Part shown: positions 17,789 through 25,205 of the stretch, piece by piece
Layout of the letters: each line of letters begins with the position of its first letter
Position numbering within the stretch: the stretch's first letter is position 1
NCBI GenBank assembly: GCA_943371235.1
Contig: CALRTZ010000008.1
Coordinates: forward strand, 1 to 64,000
Length of the DNA: 64,000 nt
DNA from: CAJBVG01 sp943371235
GTDB lineage: Bacteria; Bacteroidota; Bacteroidia; Sphingobacteriales; Sphingobacteriaceae
Reading direction: 5' to 3'
Translations under genes and position numbers: made by a program
Notes under the pieces: generated by a model
Databases searched by the model: none
Told to the model about the DNA's origin: nothing
What the model saw: the letters and a program-made list of their open reading frames with translations, nothing else

Positions 17789-18379
17789 TTATTTATTTTT
17801 TTTCCAAGTTAAATATATATCCTGTTGTTTGGGTCTGTTATTTTCAATTTCACGAAGAGGTTCGCAAGGCTTTAAACTTTCGTAACAATCTGCAGGCAAT
17901 TGCTGATATAACGAGGTGCCTTTTGTTTTCCATTCAATCATTTCATCACTCACTTCTTTAATTATTTTAGCAGGATTACCCACTACAACTTTTCTATTCG
18001 GAATGATTGTTTCTGCAGGAACAAAAGTTAATGCTCCCACAATACACTCATCACCAATTTCAACATCATCCATTAGTACAGCATTCATTCCTATTAAAGA
18101 ATTTTTACCAATTATAGCTCCGTGTATAATTGCACCGTGACCAATATGTGCCGATTCTTTTAAATGAACTGTGGTGCCTGGGAACATATGTATGGTACAA
18201 TTCTCTTGCACATTACATCCATCTTCAATTATGATCTGACCCCAATCTCCACGTATAGCAGCACCCGGACCGATGTACACATTTTTCCCAATAATTACAT
18301 TCCCTGTAACTGCTGCTTGAGGGTGCACAAATGCACTTTCATGTATTACTGGTTTATATCCGTTAAACTCGTAAATCAT
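17789..18379 (-). CDS. paaY: PaaY-like gamma-carbonic anhydrase family protein
   Basis: A 196-residue left-handed beta-helix protein built of hexapeptide repeats (VIIGKNVYIGPGA, AIIGKNSLIGMNA, DVEIGDECIVGA). The zinc histidines typical of gamma-carbonic anhydrases are visible as His64 (CTIHMFPG), His81 and His86 (HIGHGAIIHGA). In phenylacetate operons PaaY acts as a thioesterase that rescues dead-end CoA esters. It overlaps the thiolase gene by ATGA (18376-18379), so translation is probably coupled. The alternative is a generic carbonic anhydrase-like protein, but the position favours PaaY. Confidence 0.9.
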   Translation of the reverse strand: MIYEFNGYKPVIHESAFVHPQAAVTGNVIIGKNVYIGPGAAIRGDWGQIIIEDGCNVQENCTIHMFPGTTVHLKESAHIGHGAIIHGAIIGKNSLIGMNAVLMDDVEIGDECIVGALTFVPAETIIPNRKVVVGNPAKIIKEVSDEMIEWKTKGTSLYQQLPADCYESLKPCEPLREIENNRPKQQDIYLTWKKNK

Positions 18380-19581
18380 ACTCTTTCAATAATTACAGCA
18401 TATCCTTGCCCAACCCCAATACACATGGTTACCAATGCGTATTTTTTATTTTGTTCGTGCAATTCAATTGCTGCCGATAATAATATTCTTGCTCCCGACA
18501 TTCCCAATGGGTGACCCAATGCAATTGCTCCACCATTCGGATTGATGCGCGCATCGTCGTCTTTTAATCCCCAAGAGCGAATGCAAGCTAAGCTTTGCGC
18601 AGCAAAGGCTTCATTTAATTCTATCACATCCATGTCACTCATTTTTAATCCTGCTTTTGCTAATGCTTTGTTAGCAGCTTCTACCGGACCAATGCCCATA
18701 ATTCTGGGAGCTACACCTGCTGCACCCATAGAAACGATGCGTGCTAATGGCTTTAATTTATATTTCTGAATTGCTTCTTCGGATGCAAAAAGTAATGCAG
18801 CTGCTCCATCATTTAAACCCGATGCATTTCCTGCGGTTACAGTACCTTCTTTTCTGAAAGCCGGACGAAGTTTCGATAATATTTCTGTAGTAGTAGTTGG
18901 CTTTATAAATTCATCATCTGCAAACAACAAAGCATCGCCTTTTTTCTTCGCAATTGATATCGCTGTAATTTCTTTTGCAAATCGTCCGCGTTCTCTTGCT
19001 GCTGTAGCTTTTTGTTGCGAACGTAAAGCAAATGCATCTTGATCTTCGCGTGAAATTTTATGTAAATCGGCTAAATTTTCTGCAGTTTCTCCCATCGCAT
19101 CCACTCCATACATTTCTTTCATCTTCGGATTTATAAACCTCCATCCAAAACTAGAGTCGTGCATTTCAACATCTTTGCCAAATGGTGTGCTGGCTTTAGA
19201 CATCACCCAAGGTCCACGTGTCATGTGTTCTATACCACCTGCAATCATTAATTCAGCATCACCTACCATAATGTTACGTGCTGCATCCATTGAAGCAGAT
19301 AAGCCCGATGCACATAATCTATTGATTGTTACACCAGGTACTTCTTGAGGCAAGCCAGCAAGTAATGATGCCATACGTGCCACGTTTCTATTATCTTCTC
19401 CAGATTGGTTTGCACATCCCATTATCACATCACCTACTTCTTTAAAATCAACTTCAGGAAACTTCTCCATTAATGATTTTAAAACATGCGCTGCTAAATC
19501 ATCAGCTCTAACACTCGATAATGTTCCTGTAAAACTTCCTATTGGAGTTCTTAGTCCTCCAACTAAATATGCATTTTTCAT
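18376..19581 (-). CDS. paaJ: Thiolase (3-oxoadipyl-CoA / 3-oxo-5,6-dehydrosuberyl-CoA)
   Basis: A thiolase of about 401 residues. Counting from the chosen start MKNAYLVGG, the nucleophile is Cys90 in NRLCASGLSAS, the GGAIALGHPLGMSGARI block carries the catalytic histidine, and the C-terminal CIGVGQG holds the second cysteine. An alternative ATG three codons earlier (19590) would overlap the paaI stop; ATG 19581 fits the family N terminus better. It cleaves 3-oxo-5,6-dehydrosuberyl-CoA and 3-oxoadipyl-CoA to acetyl-CoA and shorter CoA esters at the end of the phenylacetate route. Its stop overlaps the paaY start (ATGA). Confidence 0.92.
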   Translation of the reverse strand: MKNAYLVGGLRTPIGSFTGTLSSVRADDLAAHVLKSLMEKFPEVDFKEVGDVIMGCANQSGEDNRNVARMASLLAGLPQEVPGVTINRLCASGLSASMDAARNIMVGDAELMIAGGIEHMTRGPWVMSKASTPFGKDVEMHDSSFGWRFINPKMKEMYGVDAMGETAENLADLHKISREDQDAFALRSQQKATAARERGRFAKEITAISIAKKKGDALLFADDEFIKPTTTTEILSKLRPAFRKEGTVTAGNASGLNDGAAALLFASEEAIQKYKLKPLARIVSMGAAGVAPRIMGIGPVEAANKALAKAGLKMSDMDVIELNEAFAAQSLACIRSWGLKDDDARINPNGGAIALGHPLGMSGARILLSAAIELHEQNKKYALVTMCIGVGQGYAVIIERV

Positions 19582-19583
19582 AG

Positions 19584-19988
19584 TTACCATTCTTTATCAC
19601 TTCTATACACTGTTCCTTTAAACAAGGCTACCACTTTATTGTCTTGGTTTAGTACAGAAATATCATAAATACCAATTCTATTTGTTAACGATCTTTCAAT
19701 TGTTTTGGTGGTTAATACATCTCCTTCTTTGCAAGGTAAAGTATGCGAAATAGATGTTTCTATCGACATGCTTTTTCTTCCGTAAGCATTGCTAGCAAAG
19801 GCCAAGGAGCTATCTGCTAAAGAATATGTAATACCACCATGTAATACATCAAACCCGTTTAACATTTCTTTACGCACTAACATTTTCAATACAGAAATTC
19901 CTGCACCTATTTCAACAATCTCAATTCCCAACCATTTGCTAAAAGCATCGTTGTCGAACATTTTGTGAACAATTTGTGTAGCTCTCAT
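19584..19988 (-). CDS. paaI: PaaI hotdog-fold thioesterase
   Basis: A 134-residue single-domain hotdog protein. NGFDVLHGGITYSLADSSLAFASN (44-67) carries the HGG turn and the catalytic Asp59 characteristic of PaaI. It hydrolyses aryl-CoA esters and prevents CoA trapping during phenylacetate breakdown. Length is normal. Upstream, the ORF6N gene overlaps it by ATGA (19985-19988); downstream, the thiolase follows within 2 bp. That places an apparently unrelated gene in the same transcription unit. Confidence 0.92.
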   Translation of the reverse strand: MRATQIVHKMFDNDAFSKWLGIEIVEIGAGISVLKMLVRKEMLNGFDVLHGGITYSLADSSLAFASNAYGRKSMSIETSISHTLPCKEGDVLTTKTIERSLTNRIGIYDISVLNQDNKVVALFKGTVYRSDKEW

Positions 19989-20497
19989 TTTTGGTTTTTG
20001 GTTAATTTATATCCAATCGGCTCTCGTTCTTTTTCTTCTTTTATAAATTGTTTGAGCAATTTAAATACAATTGAAAATTGTTTATCAAACTTACCTTCTA
20101 ATTCAATAATTTTTTCATTTAACTCCTTAAATGTATCTAAAGCACGTCTGAGTTTCACAAAAGCCCTCATTATAGAAATATTCACCAAAATAGCTTTTTC
20201 AGACTTAAGAACGCTGGATAGCATTGCAATACCTTGCTCTGTAAAGGCAAATGGCCTATATCTGTTGCCACCGTGCAAACTTGAGGTCACAAATTGTGAC
20301 CTCAAGTTTGTTATTTCATCATTTGTTAATTCAAACATAAAATCTTCTGGAAATCTTGATATATTTCTTCTGACTGCCTGCTTTAAAACTTTTGTATTTA
20401 CTTCAAACAACATAGCAATATCACTGTCTAAAATCACTTTTTCTCCTCTAACCAAGTGAATTTTTTCTAAAATATTATTAACTTCTACCTCTCTCAT
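19985..20497 (-). CDS. ORF6N-domain protein
   Basis: A 170-residue protein with a full ORF6N domain, a DNA-binding module found in phage-type and stand-alone genes. Visible are the N-terminal VRGEKVILDSDIAMLFEVNT (16-35), VLKQAVRRNISRFPEDFMFEL (37-57), LRSQFVTSS (65-73) and RPFAFTEQGIAMLSSVLKS (81-99). A coiled-coil tail rich in Lys, Glu and Phe follows. It overlaps paaI by 4 bp but is cut off from paaH upstream by a terminator hairpin, so it would head the ORF6N-paaI-paaJ-paaY unit. A 35-nt inverted repeat lies inside its coding sequence. There is no evidence that it regulates the paa genes; it may be an inserted passenger. Confidence 0.88.
   Translation of the reverse strand: MREVEVNNILEKIHLVRGEKVILDSDIAMLFEVNTKVLKQAVRRNISRFPEDFMFELTNDEITNLRSQFVTSSLHGGNRYRPFAFTEQGIAMLSSVLKSEKAILVNISIMRAFVKLRRALDTFKELNEKIIELEGKFDKQFSIVFKLLKQFIKEEKEREPIGYKLTKNQK
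20276..20310. repeat. Perfect inverted repeat inside the ORF6N gene
   Basis: Arms of 17 bp (20276-20292 and 20294-20310) around a single central base are exact reverse complements. The left arm is CAAACTTGAGGTCACAA. It encodes residues 63-74 of the ORF6N protein (NLRSQFVTSSL). It could be an intragenic operator or an RNA hairpin. Confidence 0.8.
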
Positions 20498-20546
20498 TGC
20501 TTTTAAAAATTTTTTACAATGAAAGAAATTTTTATCACAAATAAAA

Positions 20547-20560
20547 CTGCATTAATGCAG
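20547..20560 (-). terminator. Terminator between paaH and the ORF6N gene
   Basis: Perfect 14-bp palindrome CTGCATTAATGCAG. On the minus strand it is followed by TTTTATTT and preceded by the paaH stop, so it should end the paaA-to-paaH transcript. On the plus strand it is followed by C and seven T residues. Confidence 0.65.
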
Positions 20561-20566
20561 CTTTTT

Positions 20567-21730
20567 TTAATAAAAATGCTTCTTCTCTCTAACCATGTGT
20601 TTCAACAATACAGATGGTCTGTATCTATCTTCTTCATAGGTAGAAATCAATCTTTCTAATTCCTCTAATATTATTCCTAATCCTATTTCGTCTGCCCATG
20701 CCAATAATCCCTTCGGGTAGTTTACCCCTTTGGTCATCGCTAAATCAATATCTTCTTTCGTTGCAATTCCTAAATATAAAGTATCAACTGCTTCGTTGAT
20801 TAGCATGGCAATTATTCTATTGAAAATATAAATTCCTAAATCATTATCAATAATCGCTTCGGTTTTTATTGCACCTTCTCTATAATCGTAAAAACCAATT
20901 CCAGATTTTCTTCCAAATCTTTTTGCTTCGTACAATCTTTTCTGACTTAAAGAAGGTTTAAATCGTGGGTCGTAAAACAACTGCTCCCAAACGGTTTCGG
21001 TCACTTTGTAATTTACATCATGCCCAATAAAATCCATCAACTCAAAGGGGCCCATTTTAAAACCACCAAATTCTTTCATTGCCCAATCAATGGTAGCAAT
21101 ATCGGCTATTCCTTCTTCATAAATTCTTATCGCTTCGCCATAAAAAGAGCGAGCCACTCTGTTGACAATAAAACCCGGAGTATCTTTACAAACTACAATT
21201 GTTTTACCCCAAGACTTTATAAGTTCAATGCTATTTTTAAGTACATTTTCGTTTGTTTGGATGGCAGGAATAATTTCTACCAGCGGCATGATTTGTGCCG
21301 GATTAAAAAAATGAATTCCAACAAAACGTTCAGGTTTGTTACATGCCGAAGCAATTGAGGTAATGGAAAGTGACGAAGTATTAGTTGCTAAAATGCAATC
21401 GTCGCTTACAATACTTTCTAAAGCTGCAAATACATCTTTTTTTATATTGATGTCTTCAACAATTGCTTCAATAATTAATTTGCAAGATTTTAATTGATCA
21501 ATACTCGATTGAAAAAATATATTTGAAAGAACTTGCTCTGATTTTTCTGCAGTACACTTTCCTTTTTCTACCAATTTCTGAATAGAATTTTTTAAATTGT
21601 TTGCAGCAGATTGAGCTGCTACGGGGTTAGCATCGTACACGTGCACTTCATGTCCTGCCATCGCAGCCACTTGAGCAATTCCGCTGCCCATTGCGCCCGA
21701 GCCTATAATTCCAACTTTAATTAATTCCAT
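20567..21730 (-). CDS. paaH: 3-Hydroxyacyl-CoA dehydrogenase
   Basis: A 387-residue NAD-dependent dehydrogenase. The Rossmann motif GSGAMGSGIAQ is at 10-20, HFFNPAQIMPLVEIIPA holds the catalytic histidine, and TPGFIVNRVARSFYGEA marks the start of the C-terminal helical domain. A second C-terminal 3HCDH-like segment follows (IFNRIIAMLINEAVDTL, GVNYPKGLLAWADE). In the phenylacetate route it oxidises 3-hydroxyadipyl-CoA. It is shorter than the E. coli enzyme (about 475 residues), which is common for this branch. It follows paaG by 2 bp and ends at a terminator. Confidence 0.93.
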   Translation of the reverse strand: MELIKVGIIGSGAMGSGIAQVAAMAGHEVHVYDANPVAAQSAANNLKNSIQKLVEKGKCTAEKSEQVLSNIFFQSSIDQLKSCKLIIEAIVEDINIKKDVFAALESIVSDDCILATNTSSLSITSIASACNKPERFVGIHFFNPAQIMPLVEIIPAIQTNENVLKNSIELIKSWGKTIVVCKDTPGFIVNRVARSFYGEAIRIYEEGIADIATIDWAMKEFGGFKMGPFELMDFIGHDVNYKVTETVWEQLFYDPRFKPSLSQKRLYEAKRFGRKSGIGFYDYREGAIKTEAIIDNDLGIYIFNRIIAMLINEAVDTLYLGIATKEDIDLAMTKGVNYPKGLLAWADEIGLGIILEELERLISTYEEDRYRPSVLLKHMVREKKHFY

Positions 21731-21732
21731 TA

Positions 21733-22509
21733 TTATTTCCCTTTAAATACAGGTTTTCTTTTTTCTAAGAATGCATTTATTCCTTCTTGGTTATCATATG
21801 TACTTGCTGCTTTTGATTGCAGTTCTTCTTCAACTTCTAATTGCTCTTCTAAAGTATTAAACATCGATTCGTTGAGTGCACGTTTAGTTAATCCAAATCC
21901 TTTAGTAGGCATCTCCGATAATTTTGTGGTAATGGCTAATGCTTCAGCCATCAAATTATCAGCTTCTATCATTTTATAAATCATACCAAATTGTAGGGCT
22001 TGTTCTGCGTTTACTTTATCGGCTAAAAACATCATAGCAGTTGCTCTTTGTAATCCTACTAGTCGTGGCAAGAAAAAAGTACCACCACTATCTGGTATTA
22101 ACCCTATGTTCGAAAACGATTGTATAAACGAAGCTTTATCACTCGCTAATACGATATCGCAACACAAGGCAATATTTGCACCTGCTCCTGCTGCAACTCC
22201 ATTTACTGCACAAACAATTGGCTTCTCAATTGTTCTAATCTTTAATACAATCGGGTTATAATGTTCTCTTACAATTGTATCAATAGTTGGTGCATCTTCA
22301 GCAATGGCTTCCGCCAAATCCTGGCCTGCGCAAAACGCCCTGCCTTCGCCTGTAATTAAAATAGCTCTTACGCTCTCATCCTTCTCGCATTCATCTAAAC
22401 TCGCTTGCATCGCCAATGCCATCTCTCTGTTAAAACTATTCAACACATCCGGCCTGTTGAGGGTGATGATTGCTAGGTGTTCGCGTTTTTCGAATTTTAT
22501 TGTTTCCAT
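21733..22509 (-). CDS. paaG: 1,2-Epoxyphenylacetyl-CoA isomerase
   Basis: A 258-residue crotonase-family protein. FCAGQDLAE at 59-67 and CAVNGVAAGAGANIALCCD at 100-118 form the CoA/oxyanion pocket. GLIPDSGG at 136-143 places Asp140 where PaaG isomerases carry their catalytic aspartate rather than a hydratase glutamate pair. It converts ring-1,2-epoxyphenylacetyl-CoA to oxepin-CoA. It lies between paaD and paaH on the minus strand. A GTACATT-type array separates its ATG from the paaD stop. Confidence 0.93.
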   Translation of the reverse strand: METIKFEKREHLAIITLNRPDVLNSFNREMALAMQASLDECEKDESVRAILITGEGRAFCAGQDLAEAIAEDAPTIDTIVREHYNPIVLKIRTIEKPIVCAVNGVAAGAGANIALCCDIVLASDKASFIQSFSNIGLIPDSGGTFFLPRLVGLQRATAMMFLADKVNAEQALQFGMIYKMIEADNLMAEALAITTKLSEMPTKGFGLTKRALNESMFNTLEEQLEVEEELQSKAASTYDNQEGINAFLEKRKPVFKGK

Positions 22510-22515
22510 TTTTAT

Positions 22516-22557
22516 GTATTATGTACATTGTACTTAGTTCAACATACAGTGTACTTT
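22516..22557. repeat. Heptamer array, GTACATT family (6 units)
   Basis: Units GTATTAT, GTACATT, GTACTTA, GTTCAAC, ATACAGT, GTACTTT. The array fills the gap between the paaG start (22509) and the paaD stop codon (22558-22556), which overlaps the last unit. It interrupts what would otherwise be a tight operon. Confidence 0.85.
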
Positions 22558-23047
22558 AAATGCATTTAAAATAATCAAAAGGTTCCAAGCACTCCTTACA
22601 TTTATACAATGCTTTGCATGCAGTAGAACCAAACTGACTTGTTAAAATTGTATTAGTTGAACCGCAATGAGGACAATTTACTTCCTCATCATGATCGCCA
22701 GTTAGTACATTTAATTTATGTTTTATTTGTTCGTTCGGCGGAGCAATTCCGTATACTCTCAACTTTTCTTTTGCTTCTTTACTCATCCAATCGGTTGTCC
22801 ATGCGGGTTGATAAACCGTTTCTATTTGAAAATCTTCAATATTATTTTCATGCATATGATTATTTATATCAATGCTAATAGCCGACATTGCAGGGCAACC
22901 AGAATATGTTGGGGTAATGGTGATGATTAGTTTAGGCCCTTCAAATCGAAGGGCACGAATAATTCCTAGCTCGACAACACTAATCACTGGAATTTCAGGA
23001 TCAGGAATGCGTTCCAGAATTTTCCAAATATCGTTTATCGATTTCAT
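22556..23047 (-). CDS. paaD: Phenylacetyl-CoA epoxidase assembly subunit
   Basis: A 163-residue protein from ATG 23047; an upstream GTG (23065) would overlap paaC and is less likely. The MIP18/DUF59 domain (1 to about 105) has IPDPEIPVISVVELGI and the conserved Cys51 in PTYSGCPAM. A C-terminal cysteine cluster (Cys125, Cys128, Cys144, Cys150, Cys153) would bind a metal. PaaD is needed for epoxidase maturation, probably for iron-sulfur supply to PaaE. It starts 4 bp after the paaC stop. Confidence 0.93.
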   Translation of the reverse strand: MKSINDIWKILERIPDPEIPVISVVELGIIRALRFEGPKLIITITPTYSGCPAMSAISIDINNHMHENNIEDFQIETVYQPAWTTDWMSKEAKEKLRVYGIAPPNEQIKHKLNVLTGDHDEEVNCPHCGSTNTILTSQFGSTACKALYKCKECLEPFDYFKCI

Positions 23048-23051
23048 AAGC

Positions 23052-23810
23052 TTACCATTGAGCACCTGGGAAGGCGCGATGTAAGTGTTGCATTTCTGCT
23101 AATAAAAATCCTAAATGTTCTGTGTGTTGACCTTTACGTGAACCAGTTTGCATGTATACCTCTTCTGGTAAACTTAAACCAGCTTCCGCAAATACTTCTT
23201 TCACTTTTGCGAACCAATTATTTTTTACGCCCGATAAATCAATTGCAATTTTTTCTTTAATTAATAGCTCATCTACATCATCCATTTCAAAAAGTTCAGC
23301 TGTAAATCTATATAATTCATTGATTGCATTTTGTGCACGCATTTTACTTTCATCCGTACCATCGCCTAAACGTATCATCCATTTAGAAGTGTGTCGTAAA
23401 TGGTAAGTTATTTCTTTTAAAGCCTTGGCTGCGATAGATGCTAGCGTTTCGTCTGCTGAATTTTGCAACTCAGAATAAAAATAAAAATCGAAAACATCTG
23501 CGAAGAAATGTTTCGTCATTACAAATGCGAAATCACCATTTGGTTGTTCTGCTAAAAGTGAATTGTAAAACTCTCTTTCCGAACGCAGAAATGCTAAATC
23601 ATCAGCTGTTCTATTTTTATTTTCTACTTCAGCAGCATATTGCAATAAATGATTTGCATTTCCAATTAAGTCTAATGCAATGTTAGAACATGCAATGTCT
23701 TCTTCTAAAAATGGACCTTTGCTGCTTTGTTCAGATAAGCGATGGCCTAATATTAAATGTTGATCGCCTAAACGAAGTAAGTACTTAAATAATGCTTCTT
23801 GTTTTGTCAT
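23052..23810 (-). CDS. paaC: Phenylacetyl-CoA epoxidase structural subunit
   Basis: A 252-residue ferritin-like helical protein. It starts with KYLLRLGDQHLILGHRLSEQ and contains IALDLIGNANHLLQYAAEV and ALKEITYHLRHTSKWMIRLGDGT, all family signatures. PaaC lacks a working di-iron site and scaffolds PaaA. Length is normal. It lies 2 bp after paaB and 4 bp before paaD. Confidence 0.95.
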   Translation of the reverse strand: MTKQEALFKYLLRLGDQHLILGHRLSEQSSKGPFLEEDIACSNIALDLIGNANHLLQYAAEVENKNRTADDLAFLRSEREFYNSLLAEQPNGDFAFVMTKHFFADVFDFYFYSELQNSADETLASIAAKALKEITYHLRHTSKWMIRLGDGTDESKMRAQNAINELYRFTAELFEMDDVDELLIKEKIAIDLSGVKNNWFAKVKEVFAEAGLSLPEEVYMQTGSRKGQHTEHLGFLLAEMQHLHRAFPGAQW

Positions 23811-23812
23811 GC

Positions 23813-24100
23813 TTACATGTGTGTAATTCCTTCCGGAACGGTATAAAACGTTGGGTGGCGATAAACTTTATCATTTGATGGTTCGAAAAATGAAGCAATA
23901 TCTTCAGGAGATGAAGCAACAATTTCAGATGCTGGTACTACCCAGATATTCGTTCCTTCGCTTCTTCTGCAATACAAATCGCGTGCATTTTGCAATGCCA
24001 TTTCATTGTCGTGTGCATGAACCGAACCACTATGCTTGTGTGGTTGGCCGGGTTTACTTTGCACAAATACTTCCCATAGTATTCCTTGTGAATCACTCAT
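23813..24100 (-). CDS. paaB: Phenylacetyl-CoA epoxidase subunit B
   Basis: A 95-residue PaaB subunit. LWEVFVQSKPGQPHKHSGSV (8-27), HDNEMALQNARDLYCRRSEG and IWVVPASEI are diagnostic, and length matches. PaaB bridges PaaAC modules in the epoxidase. It is separated by 5 bp from paaA and 2 bp from paaC. Confidence 0.95.
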   Translation of the reverse strand: MSDSQGILWEVFVQSKPGQPHKHSGSVHAHDNEMALQNARDLYCRRSEGTNIWVVPASEIVASSPEDIASFFEPSNDKVYRHPTFYTVPEGITHM

Positions 24101-24105
24101 AATTA

Positions 24106-25059
24106 TTAAGCTGCGTTAGTGTTTTGTTTCTTTTGTTTTTCTGCATAAGCATTAGCTGCTTCTCTCACCCAAGCACCATCATTGTGTGCTTTGTTTTTAG
24201 CGGCTAGTCTTTCTTTATTGCATGGGCCATTTCCTTTTACCACATTCCAAAACTCATCCCAATTTATTTTACCAAAATCGTATCCTTTTTTCTCCTCGTT
24301 CCATTTCAAATCTGAATCCGGAACGGTTAAACCTATCATTTCTGCTTGTGGTGTCGTTTGGTTTACGAAACGCTGACGTAATTGATCATTTGTTTCGCGT
24401 TTAATTTTCCATTTCACTGCGTTAGCTGTGTTTGGAGATTCTTCGTCTTTCGGTCCGAACATCATTAAACTTGGCCACCACCATCTGTTTAATGCATCTT
24501 GAGCCATTGCTTTTTGCTCTGGTGTTCCTTTAGCTAACACACACATAATTTCATAGCCTTGACGTTGGTGAAAGGATTCTTCTTTACAAATACGCACCAT
24601 TGCTCTTGCATAAGGTCCATAAGAAGTACGTTGCAACATTACTTGGTTCATAATGGCTGCTCCATCAACTAACCATCCAACAGCTCCAATATCTGCCCAT
24701 GTTAAGGTAGGATAATTGAATATCGACGAGTATTTTGCTTTACCAGTGTGTAATTGGTCTAAAAGTTCTTCTCTAGTGATGCCCATAGACTCTGCAGCGC
24801 TGTATAAATACAAACCATGTCCCGCTTCGTCTTGTACTTTTGCTAATAAAACCATCTTACGACGAAGGCTTGGAGCGCGTGTAATCCAGTTTCCTTCAGG
24901 TAACATTCCTATAATTTCAGAATGTGCGTGCTGTGAAATCTGGCGGATTAGGTGCTTTCTGTATTGCTCAGGCATCCAATCTTTAGGTTCAATCATCTCA
25001 TTTTTAGCTAGTTTGTTCTCAAACCATACTTCTAATTCCTGTTCGTTTTTTGCAGACAT
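24106..25059 (-). CDS. paaA: Phenylacetyl-CoA epoxidase catalytic subunit
   Basis: A 317-residue di-iron oxygenase of the ferritin fold that inserts oxygen across the ring of phenylacetyl-CoA. The iron-binding motifs are visible as DEAGHGLYLYSAAES (Glu78, His81) and KEESFHQRQGYE (Glu161, His164), with SEIIG (47-51) supplying an earlier glutamate. It is the first gene of the minus-strand paa run. A promoter candidate with a perfect -7 element lies directly upstream. Confidence 0.96.
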   Translation of the reverse strand: MSAKNEQELEVWFENKLAKNEMIEPKDWMPEQYRKHLIRQISQHAHSEIIGMLPEGNWITRAPSLRRKMVLLAKVQDEAGHGLYLYSAAESMGITREELLDQLHTGKAKYSSIFNYPTLTWADIGAVGWLVDGAAIMNQVMLQRTSYGPYARAMVRICKEESFHQRQGYEIMCVLAKGTPEQKAMAQDALNRWWWPSLMMFGPKDEESPNTANAVKWKIKRETNDQLRQRFVNQTTPQAEMIGLTVPDSDLKWNEEKKGYDFGKINWDEFWNVVKGNGPCNKERLAAKNKAHNDGAWVREAANAYAEKQKKQNTNAA

Positions 25060-25077
25060 AGTGTTTATTGCTTATCA

Positions 25078-25111
25078 CAAATTTATAAAAATATTGCTAT
25101 CCCGAAACAAT
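25078..25111 (-). promoter_or_regulatory. Promoter candidate for paaA
   Basis: On the minus strand ATTG (25111-25108) and TAAATTTG (25085-25078) are separated by 22 bp. The second fits TAnnTTTG exactly. The start of transcription would lie about 12 bp upstream of the paaA ATG. Confidence 0.5.
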
Positions 25112-25155
25112 TTAAGCTTATTCGGAATGAATCAAAAAAACAAATATTCACTCGC

Positions 25156-25188
25156 TTTGTTCCAAAACGAATCTATTTTTTATTTTTA
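25156..25188 (+). promoter_or_regulatory. Promoter candidate for paaE
   Basis: TTTG (25156-25159) and TATTTTTA (25181-25188) are separated by 21 bp. The -7 element matches TAnnTTTG except for the last base. With the opposing paaA promoter it forms a compact divergent regulatory region of 146 bp. A small inverted repeat (CCGAA, 25102-25106, with TTCGG, 25121-25125) lies between them. Confidence 0.4.
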
Positions 25189-25205
25189 CACCCAAATTCT
25201 AAGTA

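Noticed and set aside
19985..20497. Prophage remnant suggested by the ORF6N domain
   Set aside because: No integrase, capsid, tail or lysis genes and no attachment repeats flank it; stand-alone ORF6N genes are common in this phylum.
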